The notes: generated by a model from the letters alone, not told the origin. DNA of 64,000 nt from BOG-908 sp963848205 (GCA_963848205.1 CAWKCV010000006.1:186001-250000), one strand, 5' to 3'; shown: positions 32,833 through 42,058, counted from the stretch's first letter. Program-made: numbers and translations.

Positions 32833-34831
32833 TTTCTTTTTCTTCCATCATATCCTGAACGCTCGCCTCTACCACGCCACACGCACTCAAAAAGGCCGCA
32901 ATACCGTCATAGACAGCCGGAGCACGCGTCCTGTCCGACGCATCCCCGCGCGGCACGAACACAATCGTCTCGTAGCGCGCGCGCGTCAGCAGCACGCGAT
33001 AGGTATTGAGCTGATTGGCAATCGCTTCCGTGCCTTTCGGTATTTGCCAGTTGGTGCCCCGGAACTTGCGCACGCGCCAGGCAGCCCGGCCCGGTTCGCG
33101 GATCAAATCGGCGTCCCAGCACAAGCCGACATAGTCGAGCTCCAGTCCTTGGCAGCTGAATTCCGTAGCCACCAGCTCGAGTGCGTCCGACGCACGAACG
33201 TCCTGTGGAAATCGATCGAGGAACCAGTGTGCGACCGCGCTTGCATCCATATGCGGCAGTTCGGCGCCCAGGCCTTCCGCACGCAGTCGGCTGGCTCCCG
33301 AACTTGCCAGCAACCCGGCCCGCCGCAACCCCCTCGCGTGTTGGCGCAGGCATGTGCGAAGCGTGCGGAGATCGCGCGTGAGTGCGAACGGCACGCCGCC
33401 ATTGTCGCGCGCGGTCGCTGCTGCCGCATCGCAATCGCCGGCCAGCATTCGATCGACCCAGGTCGCAGCAGCCGAACTACGGATTTGGCGAAGTGACACA
33501 TCGAGATGCAGTGCGGGTAGAATTTGCAGATCCTGCAGGGGGCCGAGCTTCTGACGAGGATCGGTGCCGGAGAGAATGTCGGGTGCGGCACGCACGCGCC
33601 ATGCCGCCGGCGACGCGCGAAGCGCCTGTCCCCATTCCGCCAAACCACCCTCGCCGTCGTGGATTTCCTGCCCGCCACCGACAAGGCACACAACGACTGC
33701 GAAGCCAGCGTGGCGCGACATCGCTTCGAGCAGCAGAGCGGGTTCGGAGTCGGTCAGCTGAACGGCTTTGTCGCGTGTCTTGGCAATCGCATGCGCGCGC
33801 GACCAGCAGCGCTGCGCTTCGTCGATAATGACAATCTGCTCTGACGGCACATGGTGCGGCTGCACCACATACGCATTGCGAAAATCCGGCAATCGCTGGA
33901 TGGCGCTCAGCATTTTACGAGAGGCATCGCCGCGTGAAGCACCGAATGCGACGGCATCGCGCGTCAATGCCTCGCGCAACACATGCACCAGCGTGGGGTT
34001 GCCGGTAAGATACGTGCCACGGCCGGCATCTTCGGCGCCGAACACCGTATTCAATCCACATAATGTCTTGCCAGCACCAGGGATGCCGGTCACGAAAAGG
34101 ATCACGCGCGCGTCGGCTGCACGCGCGGACGCAATTTCGTCGAGCAAAACATCCGTCGTCGCACGCAGATTGGTGGCGTCGCTGCGTGCGTTGCGGATAT
34201 CGCCCACGCCGTGTCGGGCGTAAAGCAGGCAGGCGGCATCGACAATGTTCGGCACCGGACGATAAGGTGACACCAGCCAGTCAGCATGGTTTATCGGCAC
34301 CGCCGGCACCGCAATACGCGCTTGCACCGCACGCAGCAGGTCCGGCAGGCCGCTCGCGTTCCCATCGATCACCGGAGCGACGGCGGCATCGAGCAACAAT
34401 GGCCAGCCGCCGGACGGACGTGGCGCGTGCTCGGCTACCAGGATCGGCACGATCGGCGCGCGGCGCGAGCCGGCGTGGAAATCGTGCAGATCGATCGCGT
34501 AATCCTCCACTTGCCGCCGGTCCGCCTGGGCGTAGGCTGCCGCACCAGCCTTGAATTCGAGCACCAGGATCGCGCGATCGGTCAGCACGATCGCGTCGGG
34601 CCGACGCCCCAACCGTAGCATCGGATATTCCAGCGCCACGTGCCAATCGGCCGCTTCCGGCCAACCATCGAAGGCCTGACGCAGCATGGCGAGGCTGGCT
34701 TCCCAGGCGCGAAGCTGCTGCGCTTCGTTCATGCGGAAATGCCGGATCTGCGCCACGGCCAGCGTGCCGACGATATCGGCCGCGGGCGTTGTCAGCAAAG
34801 CGGCGACGGTGCCTGACCAGAAGGAGCTCAC
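32819..34831 (-). CDS. DUF2075 protein: PD-(D/E)XK-like nuclease fused to an SF1-type helicase/ATPase
   Basis: About 670 residues from GTG 34831 (TTG 34843 is an alternative). The N-terminal part has E68, D79 (RRPDAIVLT) and E92-x-K94 (LVLEFK), the spacing of a PD-(D/E)XK nuclease core. Walker A is GIPGAGKT with Lys255 and Walker B VIIDEAQR near 337. Late helicase-like motifs are LVATEFSCQGLELDYVGL and NTYRVLLTRARYETIV, as in UvrD/PcrA-type enzymes. So the protein combines a nuclease and an ATP-driven motor. Related COG3410/DUF2075 proteins are uncharacterised; DNA repair or phage defence are both plausible. No partner gene adjoins it. The stop codon comes from a repeat loop. Confidence 0.8.
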   Translation of the reverse strand: MSSFWSGTVAALLTTPAADIVGTLAVAQIRHFRMNEAQQLRAWEASLAMLRQAFDGWPEAADWHVALEYPMLRLGRRPDAIVLTDRAILVLEFKAGAAAYAQADRRQVEDYAIDLHDFHAGSRRAPIVPILVAEHAPRPSGGWPLLLDAAVAPVIDGNASGLPDLLRAVQARIAVPAVPINHADWLVSPYRPVPNIVDAACLLYARHGVGDIRNARSDATNLRATTDVLLDEIASARAADARVILFVTGIPGAGKTLCGLNTVFGAEDAGRGTYLTGNPTLVHVLREALTRDAVAFGASRGDASRKMLSAIQRLPDFRNAYVVQPHHVPSEQIVIIDEAQRCWSRAHAIAKTRDKAVQLTDSEPALLLEAMSRHAGFAVVVCLVGGGQEIHDGEGGLAEWGQALRASPAAWRVRAAPDILSGTDPRQKLGPLQDLQILPALHLDVSLRQIRSSAAATWVDRMLAGDCDAAAATARDNGGVPFALTRDLRTLRTCLRQHARGLRRAGLLASSGASRLRAEGLGAELPHMDASAVAHWFLDRFPQDVRASDALELVATEFSCQGLELDYVGLCWDADLIREPGRAAWRVRKFRGTNWQIPKGTEAIANQLNTYRVLLTRARYETIVFVPRGDASDRTRAPAVYDGIAAFLSACGVVEASVQDMMEEKERRLL

Positions 34832-34929
34832 ACGTTCGATCAACCGCCAGCGCAACGAGCGGTTACGTGAGCACGTTTCGGAACCGGGAGGCAACGTCGA
34901 TGTTGCGGTCGTAGTGGGGAGACATCGAT

Positions 34930-36351
34930 TTGCAGGCGATTGAGACGGATATCCCGGCGAGAATGGACCGGCTGCCCTGGAGCCGCTTTCACTTGCTGAT
35001 TGTCGTGGCACTTGGTGTCACCTGGGTGCTCGACGGGCTGGAGGTCACCATCGTCGGTTCGATCGGACCCGCGCTGCAGGACAAGCACGCTCTGGGGCTG
35101 ACGGTGCAGCAGATCGGCTCGATGGCCAGCGCCTATGTGGCCGGTGCGGTCGCCGGCGCGTTGTTCTTCGGCTGGCTGACCGACCGTTACGGCCGCCGCC
35201 TGGTGTTCAACATCACGCTCGGCCTCTACGTAATCGGCGTGCTGGCCTCGGCCTGTGCCTGGAGCTTCTGGAGCCTGGCCGCGTTTCGCGTGCTCACGGG
35301 CCTCGGCATAGGCGGCGAGTATGCGGCGATCAACTCGGCCATCGACGAGCTTATTCCGGCCAGGCTGCGCGGCCGCGTCGATCTGATCGTCAACGGCAGC
35401 TATTGGGGTGGGGCTGCCATCGGCGCCGCAGCCTCCTTGCTGTTGCTGAGCGGCCGTCTGGTGGCGCCGGCCCTTGGCTGGCGTATTGGCTTCGGCCTTG
35501 GCGGCGTGCTCGGCTTGGGCGTGCTGGTGCTGCGCCGCTGGGTGCCGGAAAGCCCCCGCTGGCTGGTCACGCACGGCCGCGCCGCGGAAGCCGAACGCAC
35601 GGTCGCCGATGTCGAACGGCGCGTGGCGGCGAGCGGCGGCGGCGCGCTCGGCCCCGTTCCGGCGGACGGCAAGCTGACCATCCATCCGCGCCAGACTTTC
35701 GGCTTCGCGCTGATCTTCGAGTCGATGGTCGGCGCCTACAAATGGCGCAGCCTGCTTGCGTTCACACTGATGGCCGCACAGGCTTTTCTGTTCAACGCGG
35801 TGTTCTTCACCTACGGGCTGGTGCTGACAAAGGCGTATCACGTGCAGGCGGCCAGTATCGGCGTGTATGTGTTGCCGCTCGCTTTGGGCAACCTGATGGG
35901 GCCTTTGCTGCTGGGCCATCTGTTCGATACGGTGGGCCGCCGGCGCATGATCGCCGGCACCTACGGCGTGTCGGGCCTGCTGATGGCGATCACCGCCTAT
36001 CTGTTCCACGCCGGGCTGCTGGACGCCTGGACGCAGACGGCCTGCTGGGTCGGCATCTTCTTCGTCGCCAGTGCGGCCGCCAGTTCGGCCTATCTCACCG
36101 CCAGCGAAATCTTCCCGCTGGAAACACGGGCTTTGGCGATTGCGACGTTTTACGCGCTCGGCACGCTCGTGGGCGGAGTCGGCGCGCCTTTCCTGTTCGG
36201 ATATCTCATTGAAGGCGACGTCCGCAACGTCGCCTGGGGCTACGGCGTGGCCGCGGTGCTGATGATCGTCGCCGGCGGAGTCGAGATCGTGCTGGGCATC
36301 GATGCCGAGGGCAAATCGCTCGAGAGCATCGCCTTGCCGCTGTCCGGGTAG
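34930..36351 (+). CDS. MFS transporter (sugar-porter/metabolite:H+ symporter-like)
   Basis: 473 residues and about 12 membrane helices. Conserved loops: DGLEVTIVGSIGPAL in helix 1, FGWLTDRYGRRLVF (loop 2-3), RVLTGLGIGGEYAAINSAIDELIPARLRGR (helix 4-5), WVPESPRWLV, LFDTVGRRRMI and TASEIFPLETRALAIA. These match the sugar-porter/aromatic-acid symporter type; the substrate is unknown. TTG 34930 has GGGGAG 8 nt upstream; ATG 34963 would also keep all helices. Its 3' end overlaps the convergent GT2-deacetylase gene by 112 bp. Confidence 0.9.
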   Translation: MQAIETDIPARMDRLPWSRFHLLIVVALGVTWVLDGLEVTIVGSIGPALQDKHALGLTVQQIGSMASAYVAGAVAGALFFGWLTDRYGRRLVFNITLGLYVIGVLASACAWSFWSLAAFRVLTGLGIGGEYAAINSAIDELIPARLRGRVDLIVNGSYWGGAAIGAAASLLLLSGRLVAPALGWRIGFGLGGVLGLGVLVLRRWVPESPRWLVTHGRAAEAERTVADVERRVAASGGGALGPVPADGKLTIHPRQTFGFALIFESMVGAYKWRSLLAFTLMAAQAFLFNAVFFTYGLVLTKAYHVQAASIGVYVLPLALGNLMGPLLLGHLFDTVGRRRMIAGTYGVSGLLMAITAYLFHAGLLDAWTQTACWVGIFFVASAAASSAYLTASEIFPLETRALAIATFYALGTLVGGVGAPFLFGYLIEGDVRNVAWGYGVAAVLMIVAGGVEIVLGIDAEGKSLESIALPLSG

Positions 36352-38498
36352 GCGTGGGACACGGGCTTGCGTTCGGGGAGCAGGTCGGACCACTGCCCGG
36401 TCATCCCGCCGACTTCCTCGAAGAAATAGCGGCAGACAGTCTCGATGCGCGTGAGAAACACCGCCAGCTCCGCTTCCGTGCGCGTGTAGCTGGTATGCCC
36501 CGCCTCGAGCGACGGGCTGTGATAGTGCAGCACGAAATGCCGTGTGCCGCGCGCGAGCAGGGCATCGATCAGCCTGATCTGCTCCTGCGCCGTCACTCCT
36601 TCCGGCGTCAGCGTCACCATATCCGACAGGCGGGTACGGGCGAGCAATCCGACGATCGGCAGAGTGCGGCGCGCTATTTTGGGCAGCAGTTTCTGCGCGG
36701 CAACGCCCATCCAAGGGGCCGCCCCAATCCGGCTGCGCGTCATCGGTATCGTCAAAATGCCCGTGTCGCCCAGCCAATAGGGTGCTGGCTGCAACGCACT
36801 GAAGCACGGGCCGCCATCGGCTGAAAGATCGGACATCGGCATCACGCTCAGATCGAGCTCGATGCCCGCCCGTGCGAGGATCTCCGATGTATTTGGCCCG
36901 AAGCCGTATCGACCCGCCTTGTAGATGACCGGCCGGAAGCCGAAGCTATCCTCGATTGCATCGATCAACGTCGTGAGTTTCGCCTCCTCCAGCTCACAGG
37001 GAAGATTGCCCGGGTAGGAGTTGCGCGACGTCAGGCTTTCGTCATACGGCGGCGTCGTCCAGGGGTGCAGGTGGGCGCCGATCTCGCAGGCGCCGCGTGC
37101 CAGGATGGCGCTCAGGCGGGCAACACTGGCCGGCGTTGTGGCAACCGGGTAATCGACGACGTAAATCGGCTTCAATCCGTAACGGTCGAAGATCGCCTGG
37201 CCGCGCTCCAGATGCTGGATCGCCCCTACGCCTGTCTGGCGGCGTTCGAACGGCTGCGACCAGTCGAATTCCGCCTCCGTGTCCACCACGACGAAGAGCG
37301 CCGGCGGCTCGCCCTCGTCGATGCGGGCAGGTCGATAATCCGTGCCGGCAATCGACTTCGCTTCATGGCGCACAGGCCTGGGCCGATCGCGCAACGCACG
37401 CGCCCAACCGCGCAACCTGTCCTGCATTGGCAGGGAGTAGGCCGCCTTGGCCGTGCGTTCGCGCAGCCAGGCGCCGGATCGCGCATGCCGGTCGAGCGTG
37501 AGCAGTTCTCCGCCTACGACCAGACCGGCGTGCAGCGTGGCGTTGCGTACGGTGCGCGCGTAAAGCGCCCGCGCCTCATGGCGAATGGCCGCCTCGTCCT
37601 GCGCATCGACCCGCATGCGAGCCAAATAGGTTTCGGTGATCTCTCGCAGTATCGCGCGCAGCCCGGCAAGTGTCGCCAGATCGCCCACCGGCTTGCAGGC
37701 CGCGAAGTAGGTCGCCACCATCGTTGCCGACTGTGTGGTATCGCCCGCGAGCCACTCCCGGTAGGCCGGCGCAAGCACCCGCGCGGCATTGGCGACCATG
37801 ATATCCTCGTGGCGGCGCGAGGCATTGGCTTCGTGCAGGCGATAGATCACCAGCGGCTCGTCCAGCCGCGCCGCTTCTCCGTGCCGCATGAGCCGAAAGT
37901 AGAGATCGTAATCGTCGGCATACGTGTAGTCGGCGCGCATCAGTTCGCCGAGCGCGCGGGCAGCCTCGCCGCGGAACATGATCGAGGAGCAGATCAGCGG
38001 GTTTGCCACCAGCATCAGCCAGCCAATCAACGCCGGCGTGGTGTGCCCCGCGTGGCGGGCCGGCCCGAGCCGCCCGTTCTCCGTCGTATGCGCGGCCGTT
38101 CCCACCAGCACCGTGCCGGGATGGGAATCCAGGTAGGCCACCTGCTTGGCCAGCCGTGTGGGCAGGCTCAGATCGTCATGGTCCTGCATGGCCACGTAGA
38201 TGCCGCGCGCCATGGCGAACGCGATGTTTCTGGATTTGACGACTCCGAGATTGGCCGGGTTGCGCACGATACGCAGCCTGGCATCGTCGAAAGCGGCCAG
38301 AATGGCAGGTGTATCGTCCGTCGAACCATCATCGACGATGATGATTTCAATGTCGCGCAGCGTCTGGGCCAGCAGGCAGCCGACTGCCTTCCGCAGATGG
38401 GCCGAACCGTTATAGGTAGCCATGATGACGCTGACCTGCGGTGCGTCGCGACCCAACTTCGGCTGATCGTCTAAATGCCCCAACAACGTCGTTCCCAT
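36240..38498 (-). CDS. Bifunctional family 2 glycosyltransferase / polysaccharide deacetylase-like protein
   Basis: 752 residues from ATG 38498. Residues about 20-240 are a GT2 domain: VSVIMATYNGSAHLRKAV, IIIVDDGSTDDTPAI, YVAMQDHDDLSLP (DxD-like), and YADDYDLYFRLMRHG. Residues about 410-700 resemble a NodB/WalW-type polysaccharide deacetylase: LFVVVDTEAEFDW (catalytic/metal Asp region), CEIGAHLHPWTTPP (metal His pair), VIYKAGRYGFG and FVLHYHSPSLE. One chain may thus add a sugar and remove an N-acetyl group. The last 37 residues are antisense to the end of the MFS gene, an unusual 112-bp tail-to-tail overlap. Confidence 0.83.
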   Translation of the reverse strand: MGTTLLGHLDDQPKLGRDAPQVSVIMATYNGSAHLRKAVGCLLAQTLRDIEIIIVDDGSTDDTPAILAAFDDARLRIVRNPANLGVVKSRNIAFAMARGIYVAMQDHDDLSLPTRLAKQVAYLDSHPGTVLVGTAAHTTENGRLGPARHAGHTTPALIGWLMLVANPLICSSIMFRGEAARALGELMRADYTYADDYDLYFRLMRHGEAARLDEPLVIYRLHEANASRRHEDIMVANAARVLAPAYREWLAGDTTQSATMVATYFAACKPVGDLATLAGLRAILREITETYLARMRVDAQDEAAIRHEARALYARTVRNATLHAGLVVGGELLTLDRHARSGAWLRERTAKAAYSLPMQDRLRGWARALRDRPRPVRHEAKSIAGTDYRPARIDEGEPPALFVVVDTEAEFDWSQPFERRQTGVGAIQHLERGQAIFDRYGLKPIYVVDYPVATTPASVARLSAILARGACEIGAHLHPWTTPPYDESLTSRNSYPGNLPCELEEAKLTTLIDAIEDSFGFRPVIYKAGRYGFGPNTSEILARAGIELDLSVMPMSDLSADGGPCFSALQPAPYWLGDTGILTIPMTRSRIGAAPWMGVAAQKLLPKIARRTLPIVGLLARTRLSDMVTLTPEGVTAQEQIRLIDALLARGTRHFVLHYHSPSLEAGHTSYTRTEAELAVFLTRIETVCRYFFEEVGGMTGQWSDLLPERKPVSHAYPDSGKAMLSSDLPSASMPSTISTPPATIISTAATP

Positions 38499-38599
38499 TC
38501 TGCCGTCACGGCCCTCACCGAACCTGAATATGCCGGCATTGATTGCCCACCACGTTCGCCGTCGATGCCGCTCATCCGAATAACGCCCGGGCACAAAAA

Positions 38600-39226
38600 T
38601 TGAAACTTTATCATTGCGCCGGTTCGCGTGGCTTGCGTCCCTTATGGACGATCGAGGAGCTGGGGATCGCCTGCGAGCTGGTGTTGTTGCCGTTTCCCCC
38701 CAGGATACACGACAAGAGCTTCTTTTCGGTAAACCCGCTTGGAACCGTGCCGGCGTTGGTGGTTGGCGATACGACAATGACGGAATCGAGTGCCATTGCA
38801 CTCTATCTAGCCACGCTGGATGGCGCGAGTACACTTGCAGTTGCTCCCAGCGAGCCAGACTACGCCTGCTTCCTCGATTTTCTGCACTACGCCGATGCGA
38901 CACTGACATTCCCGCAAACGGTGTATCTGCGCTTTGGGCGATTTGCGCCGGACGCAAGCCTGGCGGCGGCCAGCGAAGCCTATGCGGACTGGTTCGCGAA
39001 ACGCCTGATCAAGGCAGCACGCCGGCTCGAGGAACACGAATATCTCGCGGCCGGCCGCTTCACCGTCGCCGACATCGCCGTCGGTTACGGCCTCTATCTC
39101 GCCGGCCGCATCGGCCTGGCAGACCGCTTGCCCGACGTGCTGGTGGCCTACCTGGCGCGCCTGACGGCACGGCCGGCGTTCCAAAGCGCCCTCGTGCGCG
39201 AAGGCACCGCTACCCTGTTCAGCTGA
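38600..39226 (+). CDS. Glutathione S-transferase family protein
   Basis: 208 residues from TTG 38600, which gives the canonical MKLYHCAGSRGLRPLW opening (Ser near the glutathione thiol). NPLGTVPALVVGDTTMTESSAIALYL supplies the cis-Pro and Glu-Ser motif, and FTVADIAVGYGLYLAGRIGL the C-terminal helices. An extended frame from TTG 38543 adds 19 polar residues that do not look like GST. No strong ribosome-binding site supports either start. It diverges from the GT2-deacetylase gene with about 100 bp between. Confidence 0.88.
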   Translation: MKLYHCAGSRGLRPLWTIEELGIACELVLLPFPPRIHDKSFFSVNPLGTVPALVVGDTTMTESSAIALYLATLDGASTLAVAPSEPDYACFLDFLHYADATLTFPQTVYLRFGRFAPDASLAAASEAYADWFAKRLIKAARRLEEHEYLAAGRFTVADIAVGYGLYLAGRIGLADRLPDVLVAYLARLTARPAFQSALVREGTATLFS

Positions 39227-39284
39227 CGCACGCATGCGAATATCGGCCCCGGTCTCTCTCAGGAGGCCGTTTTTCAGAGGTAGA

Positions 39285-40751
39285 ATGGCAGTCCTCATCG
39301 GCGCAGGTCAGATCAACGATCGCGATTCCATCCACGATTCGCTGGCGCTCATGCACGCCGCCGCCATGTTGGCTGGGCAGGATGCCGGGCCCGGCCTGCT
39401 GGGGCGAACGGACTGGCTGGGCGTGGTCAGCCAGATCGCCTTCCCGGAATATGGTGGCCGGCTGGCCGGATTGCTGGCCAACTCACTCGGCATCGGGCCC
39501 GCGCATGCGAGCGAAACCGCGGCGCCGACCGGTGACAGTCCGATCCTGCTGATGAACCAGGCCGCCAACGCGATCGCCAGCGGCCAGGCGAGCGTCGCAC
39601 TGATCGTCGGCGGCGAGGCCCTGCGGACCGCGGGCCTGCGTGCGGCACAGGCGAGGGGCGCGGCCGGCGATGACAGCCTGTTCGCACGGCACCGGCCGCC
39701 CGCTTCCGACATCCGCAGCCGTTACGGCCTGCTGACGCCGGCCGACATCTACCCGCTCTACGAAAACGCGGCGCGCGCGGCTTACGGCCAGACGTTGGCA
39801 GAAGCCCAGCAGGAAACCGGCGTGATCTGGTCGGGCCTGTCGCAGGTGGCTGCGCGCAACCCCCATGCCTGGCTGCAACAGGCGCGCGCGCCTGACGACA
39901 TCGTCGTGCCGTCCGCCGCCAATCGCCCGATCGCGCATCCCTATACCAAGCTGATGGTGGCCAATGCCGCGGTCAATCAAGGTGCGGCACTGCTGATCGT
40001 CAGCGAAGCGGTGGCAGAACAGGCGGGGATTGCACGCGAGCGCTGGGTGTATGTCGGCGCCGGTGCGGCGGCGTACGAGGCGGACAATCCGCTGCTGCGA
40101 TCGAGCTTTTCGCAATCCGCCGCGATGAAGGCGTCGCTCGATTGCGCGCTGCGTTTCAATGGCTTGCGCATCGGGGACATCGACCACCTCGAACTCTATT
40201 CCTGCTTTCCATGCGTGCCGAAAATGGCGCGCCGCATTCTCGGCACACCAGCCGAGGCACCCACAAGCGTCGTAGGCGGGCTCACCTTCGGCGGCGGCCC
40301 GATCGGCAATTACATGACCCATGCGGCCGCTTGCATGATGCTGGCGCTGCGACGCGGCGGCATGAACGGTTTGCTGTTCGCCAACGGCGGCTACGCCACG
40401 CACAACCACACCATCCTGCTCAGCCGCATACCGCCGCGCGCCGAACTGTTTCCGCAAGCGTTCGACGTGCAGGCCGAAGCCGACGCATCGCGCGCACCTG
40501 CACCGGACGTCGAGGAGAACTACGCGGGAATAGCGACGATCGAGACGTTCACCGTGCCCTACGATCGCTCGGGCGCGCCGCGCACCGGCGTTGTCATCGC
40601 GCGAACACCGCATGGCACGCGCACCATCGCCGCGGTGCCGCCTGACGACGGCGAAACGATTGGCTTTCTGACGGACGGCCGGCGGGAGCCGGTTGGCACG
40701 CGCGGAGTTATCGAGGGGAACAGGTGGGTGAAGGACGCAGTCCCTTTTTGA
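39285..40751 (+). CDS. Thiolase-family acetyl-CoA acetyltransferase-like protein
   Basis: 488 residues from ATG 39285 (AGAGG 6 nt upstream). It lacks the GxC nucleophile block of classical thiolase N-termini but has LMNQAANAIASGQASVALIVGGEALRT, YTKLMVANAAVNQGAALLIVSE, LELYSCFPCVPKMA (conserved Cys), GGLTFGGGPIGNYMTHA and GLLFANGGYATHNHTILL (C-terminal His). This matches SCP2-type thiolase-like proteins, whose activity is often not established. The last residues (VKDAVPF) and the stop come from a dispersed repeat. It may serve fatty acid or acetyl-CoA turnover alongside the etfBA-hbd cluster. Confidence 0.83.
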   Translation: MAVLIGAGQINDRDSIHDSLALMHAAAMLAGQDAGPGLLGRTDWLGVVSQIAFPEYGGRLAGLLANSLGIGPAHASETAAPTGDSPILLMNQAANAIASGQASVALIVGGEALRTAGLRAAQARGAAGDDSLFARHRPPASDIRSRYGLLTPADIYPLYENAARAAYGQTLAEAQQETGVIWSGLSQVAARNPHAWLQQARAPDDIVVPSAANRPIAHPYTKLMVANAAVNQGAALLIVSEAVAEQAGIARERWVYVGAGAAAYEADNPLLRSSFSQSAAMKASLDCALRFNGLRIGDIDHLELYSCFPCVPKMARRILGTPAEAPTSVVGGLTFGGGPIGNYMTHAAACMMLALRRGGMNGLLFANGGYATHNHTILLSRIPPRAELFPQAFDVQAEADASRAPAPDVEENYAGIATIETFTVPYDRSGAPRTGVVIARTPHGTRTIAAVPPDDGETIGFLTDGRREPVGTRGVIEGNRWVKDAVPF

Positions 40752-40770
40752 AAAAGGACCAAATTTCTGC
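40731..40770 (+). repeat. Dispersed repeat, A orientation, containing the thiolase stop codon
   Basis: Stem GTCCCTTTTTGAAAAAGGACC; the loop TGA (40749-40751) is the stop of the thiolase gene. Confidence 0.8.
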
Positions 40771-40812
40771 TCCGCTGTCGCGGAACTCCGGGACAAGCTC
40801 GCGACAGCATGA

Positions 40813-40850
40813 CAGAAGTTTTCTGCTTCTTTTTTAAAGAAGAGGCTTCC
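40813..40850 (-). repeat. Dispersed repeat variant, A orientation for hemW, just after its stop
   Basis: Reads CAGAAGTTTTCTGCTTCTTTTTTAAAGAAGAGGCTTCC on plus. Together with the copy at 40731 it gives each of two convergent genes its own repeat, 43 bp apart. Confidence 0.7.
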
Positions 40851-40853
40851 TTC

Positions 40854-42005
40854 CTAAATCACCAACCGCGGCAACAACGCATCCAACCGCCGCCGCCCCG
40901 CCGATGTCGCCCGCAGCCACCCCGCCTCCCAAACCAGATATTCTTCCTCGACACACGCCGCCAAAATCGACGGATCGACAGCGCTGGATAACGTCATGCC
41001 GGTGCGGTCGGCAAAAACCGTCTCGTTCACCCCTTCGACGAGACGCAATCCCATCAGCAGCGCCTCGCGCGCACGGTCGCGCGGCGCGATGATCTCTTCG
41101 GCCGTGCTGCCATGTCCGTCTTGTTCCACGCGGCTTGCCCACACTTCCGGCGCGCGATGCCGGCGCGTGGCGACGATGTCATCGCCGAACCGCAACCGCC
41201 CATGCGCACCCGGCCCGATGCCCGCATAATCGCCATAGCGCCAATACGCCAGATTATGGCGGCTCTCCGCCCCGGGCAGCGCATAGTTGGAAATTTCGTA
41301 AGCCTGCAGCCCGAACGCCGACGCTGCCTGCGCCGTCTCATCGTACATCTCGGCCGAGAGCTCGTCGTCGGGCAGTACGATCTCGCCGCGCCGAAACGCC
41401 GCCTCGTAGGCGGTGCCAGGCTCGATGGTCAGTTGATACAGCGAGAGATGATCGGCCGCCAAAGCCAGCGCACGCGCGAGTTCCGCCCGCCAGGATGCCA
41501 GCGTCTGCCCTGGCCGCGCATAGATCAGATCGAACGACAGGCGTGGGAACACCAGCCGCGCCTCCTCCAGCGCCGCCAACGCACCCGCCGAGTTATGCGC
41601 ACGGCCGAGGCCCGCCAGCGCCGCATCGTCCAACGCCTGCACACCCAGCGACAGGCGGTTCACCCCCGCCGCACGGAACGCCGCCAGACGCGACCGCTCC
41701 ACGCTCGTGGGGTTGGCCTCCAGGGTAATCTCGATATCGTCCGCTGCCACGAACAGGCGTCGCGCCGTGGCGATCAGGGCCTCGACCGTCTCGGGCGCCA
41801 TCAGGCTTGGGGTGCCGCCGCCGAAAAAGATGGAAGCGAGCTTACGTGGCCCTAGTCTCGCGGCCTCCCACTCCAGTTCCTTCCTTAGCGCTGCGGCGAA
41901 GCGGGCTTGCGGGAGGATGTCGCGGACGTGGCTGTTGAAGTCGCAGTAAGGGCATTTTTGTAGGCAGAACGGCCAGTGGATGTACAGCGCTAGAGGGTCA
42001 GGCAA
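40854..42005 (-). CDS. hemW: Radical SAM heme chaperone HemW (coproporphyrinogen III oxidase-like)
   Basis: 383 residues. The radical SAM cluster motif C14-x3-C18-x2-C21 (FCLQKCPYC) opens it, followed by IFFGGGTPSLM, EANPTSVE, GVNRLSLGVQALDD, FDLIYARPGQT, and YEISNYALPGAESRHNLAYWRYGDYAGIGPGAHG, which separate HemW from HemN. HemW binds heme and inserts it into respiratory enzymes. The only suitable start is TTG 42005. It lies 8 nt after the GGGA of the upstream dispersed repeat, which therefore supplies the ribosome-binding site. Confidence 0.92.
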   Translation of the reverse strand: MPDPLALYIHWPFCLQKCPYCDFNSHVRDILPQARFAAALRKELEWEAARLGPRKLASIFFGGGTPSLMAPETVEALIATARRLFVAADDIEITLEANPTSVERSRLAAFRAAGVNRLSLGVQALDDAALAGLGRAHNSAGALAALEEARLVFPRLSFDLIYARPGQTLASWRAELARALALAADHLSLYQLTIEPGTAYEAAFRRGEIVLPDDELSAEMYDETAQAASAFGLQAYEISNYALPGAESRHNLAYWRYGDYAGIGPGAHGRLRFGDDIVATRRHRAPEVWASRVEQDGHGSTAEEIIAPRDRAREALLMGLRLVEGVNETVFADRTGMTLSSAVDPSILAACVEEEYLVWEAGWLRATSAGRRRLDALLPRLVI

Positions 42006-42047
42006 GGAAGCAGTCCCTTTACTGAAAAAAGGACCAAAAAACTTTTG
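42006..42047 (+). repeat. Dispersed palindrome, B orientation for hemW, with SD 8 nt before its TTG
   Basis: A complete copy on the reference strand. On the minus strand GTCCTTTTTTCAGTAAAGGGAC puts GGGA exactly 8 nt before the hemW TTG. It also lies 12 bp after the stop codon of the secreted-protein gene. Confidence 0.88.
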
Positions 42048-42058
42048 CTCCTTGGTTT

